A stretch of 64,000 nucleotides of DNA from an uncultured Eubacteriales bacterium (GCA_910577755.1 CAJTNL010000001.1:62001-126000), one strand, 5' to 3'. Shown: positions 20,134 to 29,540, numbered from the stretch's first letter. Numbers and translations are program-made. Notes: generated from the sequence alone by a model not told the origin.

Positions 20134-20348
20134 GGTACCACCCAAATTGCGTTTTTATACGCCACTTAAATTCCTTAACGCGGAAAACGCCACAGTTCAT
20201 CACTGTGGAGCGCTGCCTACGGCTAAAAACCGGCCTACTGCCGTTATATTGTTACGGTCGCCTCTCAGCAAAACTCCAATTTGGAATTTCAGCTTCCTCT
20301 CTGGTGTAACATAACCGACTGCTTTTGTTTTTATACGCTGTATATATC
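20091..20348 (-). promoter_or_regulatory. T-box riboswitch of alaS
   Basis: The leader RNA contains the T-box core GGGTGGTACCACGG (plus-strand 20131-20144 reversed), preceded by stems and followed by the terminator. Uncharged tRNA-Ala would pair with the T-box and favour antitermination. A helix with CCACAGT and ACTGTGG lies upstream. I could not assign the specifier codon by eye, so the alanine specificity comes from the gene it precedes. Confidence 0.88.
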
Positions 20349-20354
20349 GCTTTT

Positions 20355-20383
20355 ATTATAGTACAGCATGTAATAAATGTCAA
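20355..20383 (-). promoter_or_regulatory. Consensus promoter of the alaS T-box unit
   Basis: On the minus strand, TTGACA and TATAAT are separated by exactly 17 bases, a perfect sigma-A promoter that places transcription start near 20348. Confidence 0.85.
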
Positions 20384-20509
20384 CGAAACCGCTGTAATTT
20401 ATCTTATTCTCTTAATGAAAAGGCAAATAAAATTTTCTCATTAAACCTATAACTCTTTCGCATTACATATGCAGCTATATACCAGATCAATCAAAATCCA
20501 AACAAAAGT

Positions 20510-21748
20510 TTATTCCATACTATCTTTGGCTTTGCGTAGAATAGCACCCGCTTTAACCGGACGCGTACATTTCACAAATACCGTCATGGTGGCATGAGGG
20601 GCCGATTCAATGGGATTCATATTCTCGTCATAGATTTCATCCAGCATAATATTAAATGGTTTCTCTCCTGGCTCGAGTATATCTGCAATGTCACCTCGGA
20701 AAAAACGGTTGCGCTGCGTAAGCCGTAGGATTCCGTTTTCCCATCCTTCGCACAGAGCAATCACATCATAATGACGTACATATCCCCCGTTTTCATATAC
20801 TTGTCCCGGCTCATTACCAAAATAAAAACCAGTACTGTATTCTCTATGACTAATTTTATCCAGCTCTTCCACAATCCATGGAGAAACCGGTCTGTCCGGA
20901 TTGTTTATATACTCATCAATTGCATGACGATACGCATTTGTAGTAACAGCAACATAATAAGCCGATTTGGCTCTTCCTTCTATTTTCAAGCTAGTAATAC
21001 CAGCTTTCACCAACTCTGGAATATGTTCAATCATACACATATCTCGAGAATTAAAAATATATGTACCCTCATCATCCTCTATGATATCCATCTGTTCACC
21101 GGGACGTTTCTTCTCCACTAGCGCATAGTTCCAACGGCAAGACTGACAACAGTCTCCCCGATTCGCATCTCTATTGGTTAAATAAGAAGACAACAGGCAT
21201 CGTCCTGAAAATGCCATACACATTGCACCATGAACAAAAGCCTCAATATCTAAACCAGCAGGAACCTTTGCCCGTATTTCCGCAATATCCTCTAATGTCA
21301 GTTCCCTTGCCAGCACAACACGCTTTGCTCCCATGTCATACAATGCATTGGCCATTGCGTAATTCACAATGCCTGCCTGTGTAGAAACATGAATCTCTAT
21401 GTCGGGCGCATATTTTTTTGCTAAATTTAATACCCCTAAATCTGTTACAATTACAGCATCTACCCCCGCCGCCTTTACTGCTTCTAAAAATGCGGGCAGT
21501 CGTCCTATTTCATCATTGTGGGGCAACGTATTACAGGTTAAATATACGGGCACATTTTTTTTGTGGGCTTTTTGCACCGCCTTATGCAATTGTTCAATAG
21601 AAAAATTAGAAGACGATGTTCTCATGCCAAACTCTTGTCCGGCCAAATATACCGCATCTGCGCCATAGGTCAGAGCCATATTCAGACGCTCCATATCACC
21701 CGCAGGGGATAATAACTCTATTTTAGAATTTCTTCTTTCGTATGCCAA
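20510..21748 (-). CDS. trhP: U32-family peptidase / tRNA hydroxylation protein P
   Basis: A 412-aa U32 family protein. The family signature EAFVHGAMCMAFSGRCLLSS is complete, and further cysteines (GDCCQSCRW) fit an iron-sulfur site. Characterised members such as TrhP (YrrN/YrrO, YegQ) make 5-hydroxyuridine in tRNA using prephenate; peptidase activity is doubtful for most. The N-terminus KIELLSPAGDMERLNMALTYGADAVYL is typical. It is the last gene after mltG, 17 bp behind it, an arrangement also seen in other Firmicutes. Confidence 0.88.
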   Translation of the reverse strand: MAYERRNSKIELLSPAGDMERLNMALTYGADAVYLAGQEFGMRTSSSNFSIEQLHKAVQKAHKKNVPVYLTCNTLPHNDEIGRLPAFLEAVKAAGVDAVIVTDLGVLNLAKKYAPDIEIHVSTQAGIVNYAMANALYDMGAKRVVLARELTLEDIAEIRAKVPAGLDIEAFVHGAMCMAFSGRCLLSSYLTNRDANRGDCCQSCRWNYALVEKKRPGEQMDIIEDDEGTYIFNSRDMCMIEHIPELVKAGITSLKIEGRAKSAYYVAVTTNAYRHAIDEYINNPDRPVSPWIVEELDKISHREYSTGFYFGNEPGQVYENGGYVRHYDVIALCEGWENGILRLTQRNRFFRGDIADILEPGEKPFNIMLDEIYDENMNPIESAPHATMTVFVKCTRPVKAGAILRKAKDSME

Positions 21749-21765
21749 CTGAATTCTCCTTCACT

Positions 21766-23136
21766 TTATACAAGTCCTAACTCAAGCAATTTTTGATTAT
21801 GCTCTTCTAATGTTTTGGAATAATAAGCCTGACCCTCTTTATGACAGAAATAATAGTAATCAGTAGTTCTTGGATTTAACGCAGCCTGAATAGCGTCCAT
21901 ACCAGGATTGCAAATTGGCCCCGGAGGTATACCCTCTAATTGATAGGTATTATACCGGCTTACAAACTTTTCTGCTTGGTCCGCAGGTACATCCTCTTTG
22001 GTATGATATGGATACCATACTGTTGGGTCAGAATCTAATGTTTTAATACCCGTTTCTTCAACATGATTAAGACGGTTATGAAACACCGATGAAATCATGT
22101 ACATATCATTCACATCAGCAGCCTCCGCTTGAATCATAGAAGCCAGCGTCATGACCTGATCCATTGTCAAATTCATCGACGCAGCCTTATCCCGCATTTC
22201 TTGTGTAATTTTCGCTTTATAATTATTGAGCATTTTACTTAATGCGTCAATTGGATTTTCACCTGTATAGAAATCGTAACTATCCGGAAATAAATAACCT
22301 TCCAGCAAATAATATCGTTCCTTATCATTTGTAATTTCCTTAATTACTGCGTAGATATCAAAGTATTCTGCATTATTTGCGGTAGTTAATATTTCGTCTA
22401 CGGTACAAATACCATGGTCTTCTAGCAACTGGGCGATCTGAAGTACGCTCATACCCTCTGTAATCGCAATTCTTGTTGTTTCATTGTCCAAACGATTTAA
22501 ATTGGATTGCATGTGGTTAATTAACGCTTCATAATCCATATTTTGCTCTACTTCATAAATACCATATTGATAAAAATTATCAGATTTTGTAACTTTAGAA
22601 TACAGAGTGAAGAAATTTGGTTTATTGATAACGCCATTTTCATATAAAATTTGCCCTACCTGTGCGCCGGTTGCATTTCGTGGAATCTGTACCTGTACCT
22701 TACCGCTTTCGCGCCCAACCGCCACCATATCATTAAAATTAATTCTAAAAAATTGGGCAATGCTAAAACTAACAAGTAAAATCATTGCTACCCATGTCCA
22801 GAAAAACACCCGTTTATTTCTTCGGGCGCGTTTTTTCATTTGTTTTTTCTGCCCTTTAGGCAGAGGAAGATGCTGATTCTGTTTTTCTTTAGACTCAGTC
22901 AGAATTTTTTGACCACTGTGGCTTTCAATATTCTCTGCTTGCTCTAACTCCGTCTGTAGTACGGAATCTAATGAAAATATATTGGAAGTATCGTTACCAA
23001 TATCATCTAAACCAGGAATATTCAACTCAAACTCCTGCCGTTTTCTTTCTTGATATTCTCTCAAACTTTTTTCCAACGTATCTTGATTTTTTGTGTTTTT
23101 ACGTTCATCACGATCCCTTTTTTGATCATCACACAT
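21766..23136 (-). CDS. mltG: Endolytic murein transglycosylase
   Basis: Cuts nascent peptidoglycan strands at the membrane and so sets glycan chain length. The 456-aa protein has a charged cytosolic N-terminus (residues 1-110), one membrane helix (VFFWTWVAMILLVSFSIAQF), a LysM-like region and the YceG domain. The catalytic glutamate lies in MIQAEAADVNDMYMISSVFH, and the PTVWYPYHT and YNTYQLEGIPPGPICNPG motifs are present. It lies between fau and trhP. Confidence 0.95.
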   Translation of the reverse strand: MCDDQKRDRDERKNTKNQDTLEKSLREYQERKRQEFELNIPGLDDIGNDTSNIFSLDSVLQTELEQAENIESHSGQKILTESKEKQNQHLPLPKGQKKQMKKRARRNKRVFFWTWVAMILLVSFSIAQFFRINFNDMVAVGRESGKVQVQIPRNATGAQVGQILYENGVINKPNFFTLYSKVTKSDNFYQYGIYEVEQNMDYEALINHMQSNLNRLDNETTRIAITEGMSVLQIAQLLEDHGICTVDEILTTANNAEYFDIYAVIKEITNDKERYYLLEGYLFPDSYDFYTGENPIDALSKMLNNYKAKITQEMRDKAASMNLTMDQVMTLASMIQAEAADVNDMYMISSVFHNRLNHVEETGIKTLDSDPTVWYPYHTKEDVPADQAEKFVSRYNTYQLEGIPPGPICNPGMDAIQAALNPRTTDYYYFCHKEGQAYYSKTLEEHNQKLLELGLV

Positions 23137-23149
23137 TGCAATCCTCCCC

Positions 23150-23752
23150 TTACTGCTTATTCTCGTTTCTTCGGATATAATTTTCTGTTACGAGAATATC
23201 TACCGGACGGTCAAAATAGCCGTGAGGCAGTTCGTATTGTATGCAGCTTGTATAACAGATACCAACAGTTACACTTTCATATCTTGATAAAAAACGGTCA
23301 TAATATCCCATACCATAACCCAACCTATAACCTTTGGCATCAAACGAAAGACCAGGCACAATACAAAAACCATGAGATAAATCCGTAACCATTTCACAAG
23401 AGTCTATTTTAGGTTCTAATAAACCGAAAGTAGCTTTTTCAAGATCATGAAAAGAAGTGATATAGTAAAATTCCATTTGAACGGTTTCCACTGCACACAC
23501 AGGCGCGGCAACGCGTTTACCATCCGCCCATGCGCGTTTAACAATTTCAAATGTATCCACCTCTATAGGCTTGCTGATATACAAAAAAACTGTATCCGCC
23601 TGATGATATTCAGGCAAATTAAATAAATGCCTGCGAATACGCGCATCCATTTTGCGTTTCTTAGCAGGCTGCATTGCTTCTCTGATATTGCGGTACTTTA
23701 ATCGGAGATTTTTTTTCAATTGTTTAATATTTTTTAAATTTTTTACTGACAT
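23150..23752 (-). CDS. 5-formyltetrahydrofolate cyclo-ligase
   Basis: Converts 5-formyl-THF to 5,10-methenyl-THF with ATP in the cytosol. The 200-aa length and the motif GYRLGYGMGYYDRFL near residue 140 identify it; an N-terminal basic segment (KNLRLKYRNIREAMQ) binds phosphate. It overlaps the DJ-1 gene by ten bases. Its place near thyX and tmk puts it in a folate and thymidylate context. Confidence 0.93.
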   Translation of the reverse strand: MSVKNLKNIKQLKKNLRLKYRNIREAMQPAKKRKMDARIRRHLFNLPEYHQADTVFLYISKPIEVDTFEIVKRAWADGKRVAAPVCAVETVQMEFYYITSFHDLEKATFGLLEPKIDSCEMVTDLSHGFCIVPGLSFDAKGYRLGYGMGYYDRFLSRYESVTVGICYTSCIQYELPHGYFDRPVDILVTENYIRRNENKQ

Positions 23753-24288
23753 TGCATCGACTTCCTTATGAAATTGGTTTTTTCAGTACCACACAACAAT
23801 TCCGCTAGCTTAAATGCAAATTCCACTGCAACACCTGCTCCTCTTGCGGTAACAATCTTTTGGTCGCAACATACATGTAGCGGCGAATACTGTGCACCAA
23901 TTAAGTCCTTTTCAAACCCGTCAAAGCAAGTTGCCGTAACACCATCAAGCATATTCCAACACCCCAAAACAGACGGTGCGGCACAAATTGCACCGATATA
24001 AACGCCATACTGTCTGCAATGCTCTAAAACAGACCTTACGATATTTGAGCTTTTCAAGTTAAGCGTACCCGGCATACCGCCCGGCAATATCACCATCTCA
24101 AGTTGGTCGGTATTTACTTTCTCCTGCATAATATCCGCTATTACTGTAATGCCATGTGAACCTGTAACTGTAAGATTTGGTGTTCCCACAGCAACGGTTA
24201 CCACTTCCAATTCCGCTCTTCGCAAAATATCAATAGGCGTAATAGCCTCTATTTCTTCAAAACCGTCCGCTAAAAACACATAAATCAT
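23743..24288 (-). CDS. DJ-1/PfpI family protein
   Basis: A 181-aa protein of the YajL/ThiJ type. The nucleophile elbow is GAICAAPSVLG with Cys at about residue 100, and the acid is in FLADGFEEIEAI. Family members act as chaperones, deglycases or protease-like enzymes; the exact role is unknown. It lies four bases behind tmk. Confidence 0.9.
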   Translation of the reverse strand: MIYVFLADGFEEIEAITPIDILRRAELEVVTVAVGTPNLTVTGSHGITVIADIMQEKVNTDQLEMVILPGGMPGTLNLKSSNIVRSVLEHCRQYGVYIGAICAAPSVLGCWNMLDGVTATCFDGFEKDLIGAQYSPLHVCCDQKIVTARGAGVAVEFAFKLAELLCGTEKTNFIRKSMQCQ

Positions 24289-24292
24289 GATC

Positions 24293-24973
24293 TTATATTC
24301 CTTTTCGGTTGTTATTACGAGTAATTATATCTATTATTTCCAGATGAATTTTTTCAATGGATTTAAGTTGTCCACAATCAACACATGTAATCACATGCCA
24401 TCCTAACCTTTGTGCACTGTATAGCGCAGCCTTTCTGCATCTATCCAAAAAATCTGTATTCCTTTCATGAATATCTTTTTTCATTTCATCGCCATTATAC
24501 CGCTGATTCATTAAAATTTGTGACACTTTAGGAGGCATATCCAGATAAACTACAATATCCGGCTGCGGCAACTGTAATTTATTATACTCATAATCCTGTA
24601 ACCAATCAATAAATACGTCCCAATCCTTTTGAGGTAACTTAGTCAACTGATAAATCAAATTTGATGTCACATAACGGTCAGCAACAATATAAATTCCATT
24701 CGCATGATCCTGCTTCCAAAACCTTTGGTAGCTTGCATAACGGTCTACCGCATAAAAAGACGCCGCTGCATAAGGGCTGACACAATTGGGATCGGCGCCA
24801 AAAGCACCGCTTAAATACATTTTGACTAATGCGGCCGAATCCTGATTATAATCGGGAAAGGTAATATGGCGATATTCCATTTGTTGTTTTTTTAAATACC
24901 TACACAATTGCTCCGTTTGGGTTGCTTTACCGCTACCATCTAGCCCCTCTATTACAATCAATGAGTTATTCAT
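24293..24973 (-). CDS. tmk: Thymidylate kinase-like protein
   Basis: A 226-aa P-loop kinase that should convert dTMP to dTDP. The P-loop is EGLDGSGKATQTEQL, with Ala instead of the usual Ser after the Lys; the DRY motif is IVADRYVTSNLIYQ; a lid-like stretch YNGDEMKKDIHE follows. I use the ATG at 24973 with AGAGGAA upstream; it overlaps the thyX stop by eight bases, so the two are coupled. The KAT P-loop marks a clostridial branch of the family rather than classical Tmk. Confidence 0.85.
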   Translation of the reverse strand: MNNSLIVIEGLDGSGKATQTEQLCRYLKKQQMEYRHITFPDYNQDSAALVKMYLSGAFGADPNCVSPYAAASFYAVDRYASYQRFWKQDHANGIYIVADRYVTSNLIYQLTKLPQKDWDVFIDWLQDYEYNKLQLPQPDIVVYLDMPPKVSQILMNQRYNGDEMKKDIHERNTDFLDRCRKAALYSAQRLGWHVITCVDCGQLKSIEKIHLEIIDIITRNNNRKGI

Positions 24974-25745
24974 CAATTTCCTCTCCGAGCGTACCAAAAA
25001 ATGCACGTACCTGCTCTATTTCACCGCAGGTCATCTTTCCCTCTGAACACGCTCCTCTTACACAGGAAGGACCTGCTTTTGAAAATAAATGAGGGGCCGC
25101 CCTCTTTACAAGGCGCAGCATTTGGATAGCAACATCACGTATTTCCCATTGTGCACGACTACAACCGCGCAGCTCAAAAAAATTCATTAAAGACCGTGCG
25201 TTCATGGTCACAATCATTTTAGTGGCACATGCGTTTGGCAAAACAAAACGCGCATCTTCAATGGCCTGCTTTTGAGCAATACGATTAGCCGTATTTTCAT
25301 CCTTGCCTTTTTCCATTAAAGTTTTTTTATGCTTTTCAGTCAAAATTTTTGTAATAGATTTGTAATGACGCTGATCTTCTTCCATAGCCCGAAGAAATTC
25401 CTCTTTTGCTTCGGGAATTGCCGCAATTGCCGGCGGAAGCACATATTCAAAATTCTCTTCACTTACATATCGTTGACTTTGTACACTAAAAGATGCAATC
25501 CGGTGACGTGTAATTTGAGCTAATAATGCACGGGAAACATCTTCAATACCAAAAGTAAATGTAGCGTGTTCAATAGGACTTTCGTGTCCTAGTTCAGACA
25601 GCATATCTATAAAAGAAGAAACTTTTTCCTCTGTTAAACCTTCCTTGATTGTTTCGATGGAAACAGGCGAATAACATAATTTAGCCGCAGCGGCAATATG
25701 CAGCTCCGGCTGCGGCGTATAAGCCAATAAGGAAACTATTGCCAT
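24966..25745 (-). CDS. thyX: FAD-dependent thymidylate synthase
   Basis: Makes dTMP from dUMP using methylene-THF, NADPH and FAD. The ThyX motif appears as RHRIASFSVQSQRYV at about residue 80. The C-terminus CVRGACSEGKMTCGE has extra cysteines of unknown role. The start is the ATG at 25745, five bases after GGGGGAG. No thyA is seen in the window. It heads the cluster thyX-tmk-DJ-1-fau-mltG-trhP. Confidence 0.95.
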   Translation of the reverse strand: MAIVSLLAYTPQPELHIAAAAKLCYSPVSIETIKEGLTEEKVSSFIDMLSELGHESPIEHATFTFGIEDVSRALLAQITRHRIASFSVQSQRYVSEENFEYVLPPAIAAIPEAKEEFLRAMEEDQRHYKSITKILTEKHKKTLMEKGKDENTANRIAQKQAIEDARFVLPNACATKMIVTMNARSLMNFFELRGCSRAQWEIRDVAIQMLRLVKRAAPHLFSKAGPSCVRGACSEGKMTCGEIEQVRAFFGTLGEEIDE

Positions 25746-25965
25746 AATCACTCCCCCTTTTTCCCAAAATAAAATATTTTTAAATAATCGTTATTATATC
25801 ATATATTTTTTTATCGGGCAATAGCGTGGATTTATCAATTGAAAATCAATATTAGAGAATCATTTTAACACAATCGGTAAATAATAAACTAGGATGGCAA
25901 AATTCCGAAATGAAATCAAAAAATGTCATATGACGTACTGTTTGTTCAATGCGTTTTTTGAACCC

Positions 25966-26002
25966 AAAAGACACGCTCCGTTTATCAAGGAGCGTGTCTT
26001 TT
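25966..26002 (-). terminator. Terminator of the agr unit
   Basis: A perfect 14-bp stem (AAAAGACACGCTCC with GGAGCGTGTCTTTT) around a 9-nt loop about 60 bp after agrB. It is A-rich on one side and T-rich on the other, so it can work in both directions. Confidence 0.85.
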
Positions 26003-26015
26003 ACATAAAACCATA

Positions 26016-26063
26016 AAAAGCAATTACTGACTCATATTACTTATGAAATCAATAATTGCTTTT
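26016..26063 (-). repeat. Inverted repeat at the agrB stop codon
   Basis: AAAAGCAATTA (26016-26026) and TAATTGCTTTT (26053-26063) form an 11-bp stem whose distal arm overlaps the agrB stop. It may protect the 3' end or serve as a first, weaker terminator. Confidence 0.5.
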
Positions 26064-26661
26064 ATGTAACCATCTCTTTTTTAGATAACCACTCAACAAT
26101 CTTAGAAATCCCAACTAAAATTGTAGTAGCAGCAACCGCTAACATAATGAATATGGCATAGAGATGGGTTTGTGCGAAACAGCATAAAATCGCAAAGAAA
26201 ACACTGTATATACTAAGGATACTTTTCACCATCGCCTTACATTTTATCACTTCAGGCTCAGACAACGGTTTGTTTTTATCCTCAACTGGAGCTATCAACA
26301 AAAGTGTCAAGGCACAACATGCAAAAATAATTGTAATAATAAGTAATTGTAGTACATTGCTCACAAAAACACCGAGAAAAACGCTGCCTGCAAATAGCAG
26401 TACCGAACTTACATAACATTTCAAATGGCTGCCAGCATGAAAGCCACCCGAAAAAGTACGTAATGGAATAAAAAATAAGAGGTAAAGAATAGTTTCAATA
26501 ATACTTTGAAAAATTGCACCGATAATCAAACATGTTACAATCCCTAACACCTGTGATAGCATCAAAGCAAATGCAAATTCGAAAAATTCTGATTCATCTT
26601 TCGAAATAATATTCCGTTTCACAGATGCCGTTACACATTTTTTAGCAAATTTAGTAATCAT
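26062..26661 (-). CDS. agrB: AgrB-like peptide-processing protease
   Basis: A 199-aa membrane cysteine endopeptidase that would trim and cyclise the AgrD precursor. The catalytic pair is in RTFSGGFHAGSHLKCYVSS: His75 and Cys82, spaced as in staphylococcal AgrB (His77, Cys84). Five or six hydrophobic segments follow. It is the last gene of an agrA-agrC-agrD-agrB order, 278 bp behind agrD. The two terminator-like hairpins follow it. Confidence 0.93.
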   Translation of the reverse strand: MITKFAKKCVTASVKRNIISKDESEFFEFAFALMLSQVLGIVTCLIIGAIFQSIIETILYLLFFIPLRTFSGGFHAGSHLKCYVSSVLLFAGSVFLGVFVSNVLQLLIITIIFACCALTLLLIAPVEDKNKPLSEPEVIKCKAMVKSILSIYSVFFAILCCFAQTHLYAIFIMLAVAATTILVGISKIVEWLSKKEMVT

Positions 26662-26939
26662 AATTCAACCAATAATCAATTTGATAAGTTTTATATACAT
26701 GTTGCATAGAGTAATTTTGTGCGCCTAAATGTGCACTGCATTCTTTTTAATTTTATAAATCACTTTGCGATTGATGTCCATCACTCTTAACGGTTTTTCT
26801 ACAGTAAACCGCCGTAAAACATTTCGAACATACCTAACCTTATGCTGTCAAAAGTTTCTGTATGTGTTCTGCTTTTTCCAAACGGTATAAATTTCTTCAT
26901 ACACTTTATACTTTTACCGAACTAATGTTATAATACCGA
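26662..26939 (-). other. agrD-agrB intergenic stretch
   Basis: Holds 278 bp between agrD and agrB with only short reading frames (34 codons starting near 26900, and a second 18-codon frame from about 26792). Neither has a convincing ribosome site or a recognisable product. No terminator with a good T-run is visible, so agrB may be transcribed with agrD. Confidence 0.45.
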
Positions 26940-27077
26940 TTATTTTTGGAATCTTTTCGGAACAGCCGGTACCTTTGGCTGATGCAACAAGAATGAACAA
27001 GCAGAATTTACATTGGTGATCGCTACTTTTGCCGCCGCGCCTGTTGCGACTTTCATTACTTTGTCTGTAAATTTCAT
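26940..27077 (-). CDS. agrD: AgrD-like cyclic autoinducer peptide precursor
   Basis: A 45-aa precursor with a perfect ribosome site (AAGGAGG, eight bases before the ATG). It has the AgrD layout: an amphipathic helix (MKFTDKVMKVATGAAAKVAI), the core TNVNSACSFLL, and the recognition tail HQPKVPAVPKRFQK. The conserved QPK(x)P follows the core as in clostridial precursors. By analogy with Clostridium AgrD, Cys27 through Leu31 (CSFLL) would form a five-residue thiolactone, cleaved before His32. The ring size and N-terminal trimming are inference. It is processed by the AgrB encoded downstream and sensed by the AgrC-like kinase upstream. Confidence 0.88.
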   Translation of the reverse strand: MKFTDKVMKVATGAAAKVAITNVNSACSFLLHQPKVPAVPKRFQK

Positions 27078-27129
27078 AAAGTTTCCTCCTTAAATTTGTT
27101 TGGCTCTTATTACACTCAAGCCTACTAAA

Positions 27130-27173
27130 ATTATAAAACAGAAACTGCATTTTTGATAAAAATGTCGTATTTT
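27130..27173 (-). promoter_or_regulatory. Candidate agrD promoter with upstream regulatory element
   Basis: A TATAAT lies at 27130-27135 (minus strand), 53 bases before the agrD start, but no good -35 is present 17 bases upstream, as expected for an activated promoter. The 11-mer AAAATACGACA at 27163-27173 is centred near -46 from the predicted start. The same 11-mer occurs, in the other orientation, in front of agrA. Confidence 0.5.
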
Positions 27174-27238
27174 GCTTTTATTTGTGACTGAATCTGATTT
27201 CTATTAATAATTTGTTCATATTTATGGTCCACATACTG

Positions 27239-28570
27239 TTATTTTTGTTCCTTTTCCGCTGGTATAGTAATAGCAAGCATAAACAAGGTATCCGTATAAT
27301 CAATATTTACTATCCCCTTATATTTTTCAACGGTTCTTTTCACATTCTCTACGCCAAAGCCATGGTTTTTAGTATCTTTTTTGGTCGAAATCAATTTTTT
27401 ATTCTGACATATAATCTGATTTTGTTTTGTATTTTCTATTATAATATTTAAAAGATCGCCGCTTCGTTTAATATATAACGATACCTTTTTTTCTTGGTTG
27501 ATAATGTCCTTACATGCCCTTACTGCATTGTCTAAAGCATTTGCAAAAATAGTACAAGTATCCATATAGGTCAGTACGGATAAGTCGTTATATAAAATTT
27601 GCTTTTCAAAAGTAATACCATTTTCCCTGCAAATTCGTTCCTGTTCATATAGAATAACATCAAATGCAGAATTATTGACGCCAAAACTAGAGGCATCCAT
27701 TTGCTCATTCATCTGATCTTGTAACTCCTGTATATAGTTAAGTACCTTATCTTTATCATCTGTATGGTACAAACGTTCTAAAGCAGTAATATGATTTTTA
27801 AAATCATGTAATTGTTTTCGGCTTTCATTAAGTCCTTTTTGAATTTGCTTATAATAATCTGCTTGAACACACTGCATCCTTTCCATTTCACGCAGTTGAT
27901 TCTCTAACTCATATTTATGCAGATTTCTGTCATAAACAAAGAAAACAGCTATATTGCAAAGGATAAGCCCAAAGCATACAAGTGACATAACTATCTTTTG
28001 ACCAGGCGTTGCTGGAACATAAAATTCCAACTTTACAATAAAAATAATATTTACTATTGTGACAACTGGTAATATAAACAAAGCTAAAGATTCCTTACTA
28101 GCCTTTACATATTTTCTGCCGTTTATAAATATAAACAGAACCCATACAATGGTGAATAATAAAATTTTGCTAATAATAGTCATCGCAAATTTGATTGTAA
28201 TAAAACCTCCAATCGTATTGGTTATATTATCCTCAAATATCCAAGAGGTTACATTAACAACGAAAACTTCTAGAAATACAGATAGAGCAGCAACCAAAAT
28301 TGATAAGAAAAAACTTACGAATAACTTGCCCTTGTAAAAGCTAAAAGCCACAATAAAATTAAGAATTATGGTAGCAATAACATTCAACCAATAAATTCCT
28401 AATACATTAATACAGGTTAATATGAGTCCGCAAATACAAATACTAACCATTTTTAGTATAATATTTCCTACTGACGTTTCCCATTTATCTAATAAAAAAT
28501 GTTGAAACAACATAATTGCCGCAAAAAAATCACAACAACATAACAAAGATTGTATGATAAAATCAAACAT
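27239..28570 (-). CDS. agrC: AgrC-like sensor histidine kinase
   Basis: A 443-aa membrane sensor kinase of the GHKL type. Six or so hydrophobic helices fill residues 1-215, then a coiled coil, then the phosphoacceptor box with His255 in KQLHDFKNHITALE. The N-box TCTIFANALDNAVRAC and G-box HGFGVENVKRTVEKYKG form the ATPase domain. It would detect the cyclic peptide made by AgrD/AgrB and phosphorylate the LytTR regulator. It follows agrA after 135 bp that carry a hairpin. Confidence 0.92.
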   Translation of the reverse strand: MFDFIIQSLLCCCDFFAAIMLFQHFLLDKWETSVGNIILKMVSICICGLILTCINVLGIYWLNVIATIILNFIVAFSFYKGKLFVSFFLSILVAALSVFLEVFVVNVTSWIFEDNITNTIGGFITIKFAMTIISKILLFTIVWVLFIFINGRKYVKASKESLALFILPVVTIVNIIFIVKLEFYVPATPGQKIVMSLVCFGLILCNIAVFFVYDRNLHKYELENQLREMERMQCVQADYYKQIQKGLNESRKQLHDFKNHITALERLYHTDDKDKVLNYIQELQDQMNEQMDASSFGVNNSAFDVILYEQERICRENGITFEKQILYNDLSVLTYMDTCTIFANALDNAVRACKDIINQEKKVSLYIKRSGDLLNIIIENTKQNQIICQNKKLISTKKDTKNHGFGVENVKRTVEKYKGIVNIDYTDTLFMLAITIPAEKEQK

Positions 28571-28618
28571 ATATCCTCCAAAATAACTATCAACAATTGT
28601 TTTAATGCGGTAAAATAA

Positions 28619-28653
28619 TTAACACATTCCAAGATTACTTTGGAATGTGTTAA
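28619..28653 (-). terminator. Hairpin between agrA and agrC
   Basis: A perfect 14-bp inverted repeat (TTAACACATTCCAA with TTGGAATGTGTTAA) with a 7-nt loop. It lies between two genes that must work together and is followed by TTATTTTA rather than a clean T-run, so it may be an attenuator or an mRNA processing/stability site rather than a full stop. Confidence 0.6.
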
Positions 28654-28705
28654 CAAAAGTGAATAGACACCATACTCAAGAATAAATAAAATTGTCACTT
28701 CGGTA

Positions 28706-29413
28706 TCATGATTCCTTTATGAACTTTTGGAATTTGAAATTAAAAGTTGACATTCTGTCTCGTGCCAATTTAATTTCAGTAGCATAATTTAATATAACCT
28801 TGGTTTTCGTGATACTTGTTACATAATCCAAATTTACGATATAACTCTTTTGCGGCATTTCAAATTGTTCAGCCGGTAATAATGCCAATAATTCATTAAG
28901 CGAAACACCCGTTTCATATATCCGTTCTTTTGTATAAATCGTTCGTTTTCTATGGTAAGATTCTATATAAATAATATTTTTAATTGATACAAAGCAATCC
29001 TCATATCCACTTTTGAACATTATTTTGCTGTTCTTCCTTTTAAACTGATCAATACTGGAAAGAATTGCTTCATTAAACTTATCTTGCCTGATTGGTTTAA
29101 GTAAATATCTATGAGCATGTAAATGATACCCCTCAGCGGCATACTGCTCAAAAGACGTTGTTAAAATAATCGTGGTATCCAATCCGTCTTTCACCAACTG
29201 TTTACCAATTTCGATACTGTTGACACCATTCTCCAGTTGTACATCCAAAAAAAGAATATCATACTGATTTTTAATACCCAGCAATTCCACTGAACTGCAA
29301 AACTCATCCAACTCGTAATCCACATCATTGTAAATGGCAAAAGTATCTAATTTATCACGAATAATCAGTCTATGAATTTCTTCATCATCACAAACAGCTA
29401 TTTTGAGTAACAA
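28706..29413 (-). CDS. agrA: AgrA-like LytTR response regulator
   Basis: A 235-aa regulator with a receiver domain (acidic pair in IAVCDDEE, phosphoacceptor Asp57 in YDILFLDVQL, Lys in YLLKPIRQDKF) and a C-terminal LytTR DNA-binding domain (FVSIKNIIYIESYHRKRTIY to RMSTFNFKFQKF). It most likely activates the agrD promoter when phosphorylated. A strong promoter lies 150 bp upstream. Confidence 0.93.
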   Translation of the reverse strand: MLLKIAVCDDEEIHRLIIRDKLDTFAIYNDVDYELDEFCSSVELLGIKNQYDILFLDVQLENGVNSIEIGKQLVKDGLDTTIILTTSFEQYAAEGYHLHAHRYLLKPIRQDKFNEAILSSIDQFKRKNSKIMFKSGYEDCFVSIKNIIYIESYHRKRTIYTKERIYETGVSLNELLALLPAEQFEMPQKSYIVNLDYVTSITKTKVILNYATEIKLARDRMSTFNFKFQKFIKES

Positions 29414-29540
29414 TTTCAGTCAACACCTTTACAAAATTGAGCATCCATTGAATCTTTAATGAAAATTATATGTTTGCAATTATATACGCTGCATTTATCA
29501 AGCTGCTTTTACATAGTTTTATGTATAAAGATTCATCGAC

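Noticed and set aside
26710..26905. Second small peptide gene between agrD and agrB
   Set aside because: Frames of 34 and 18 codons are present but lack ribosome sites and any AgrD-like pattern.
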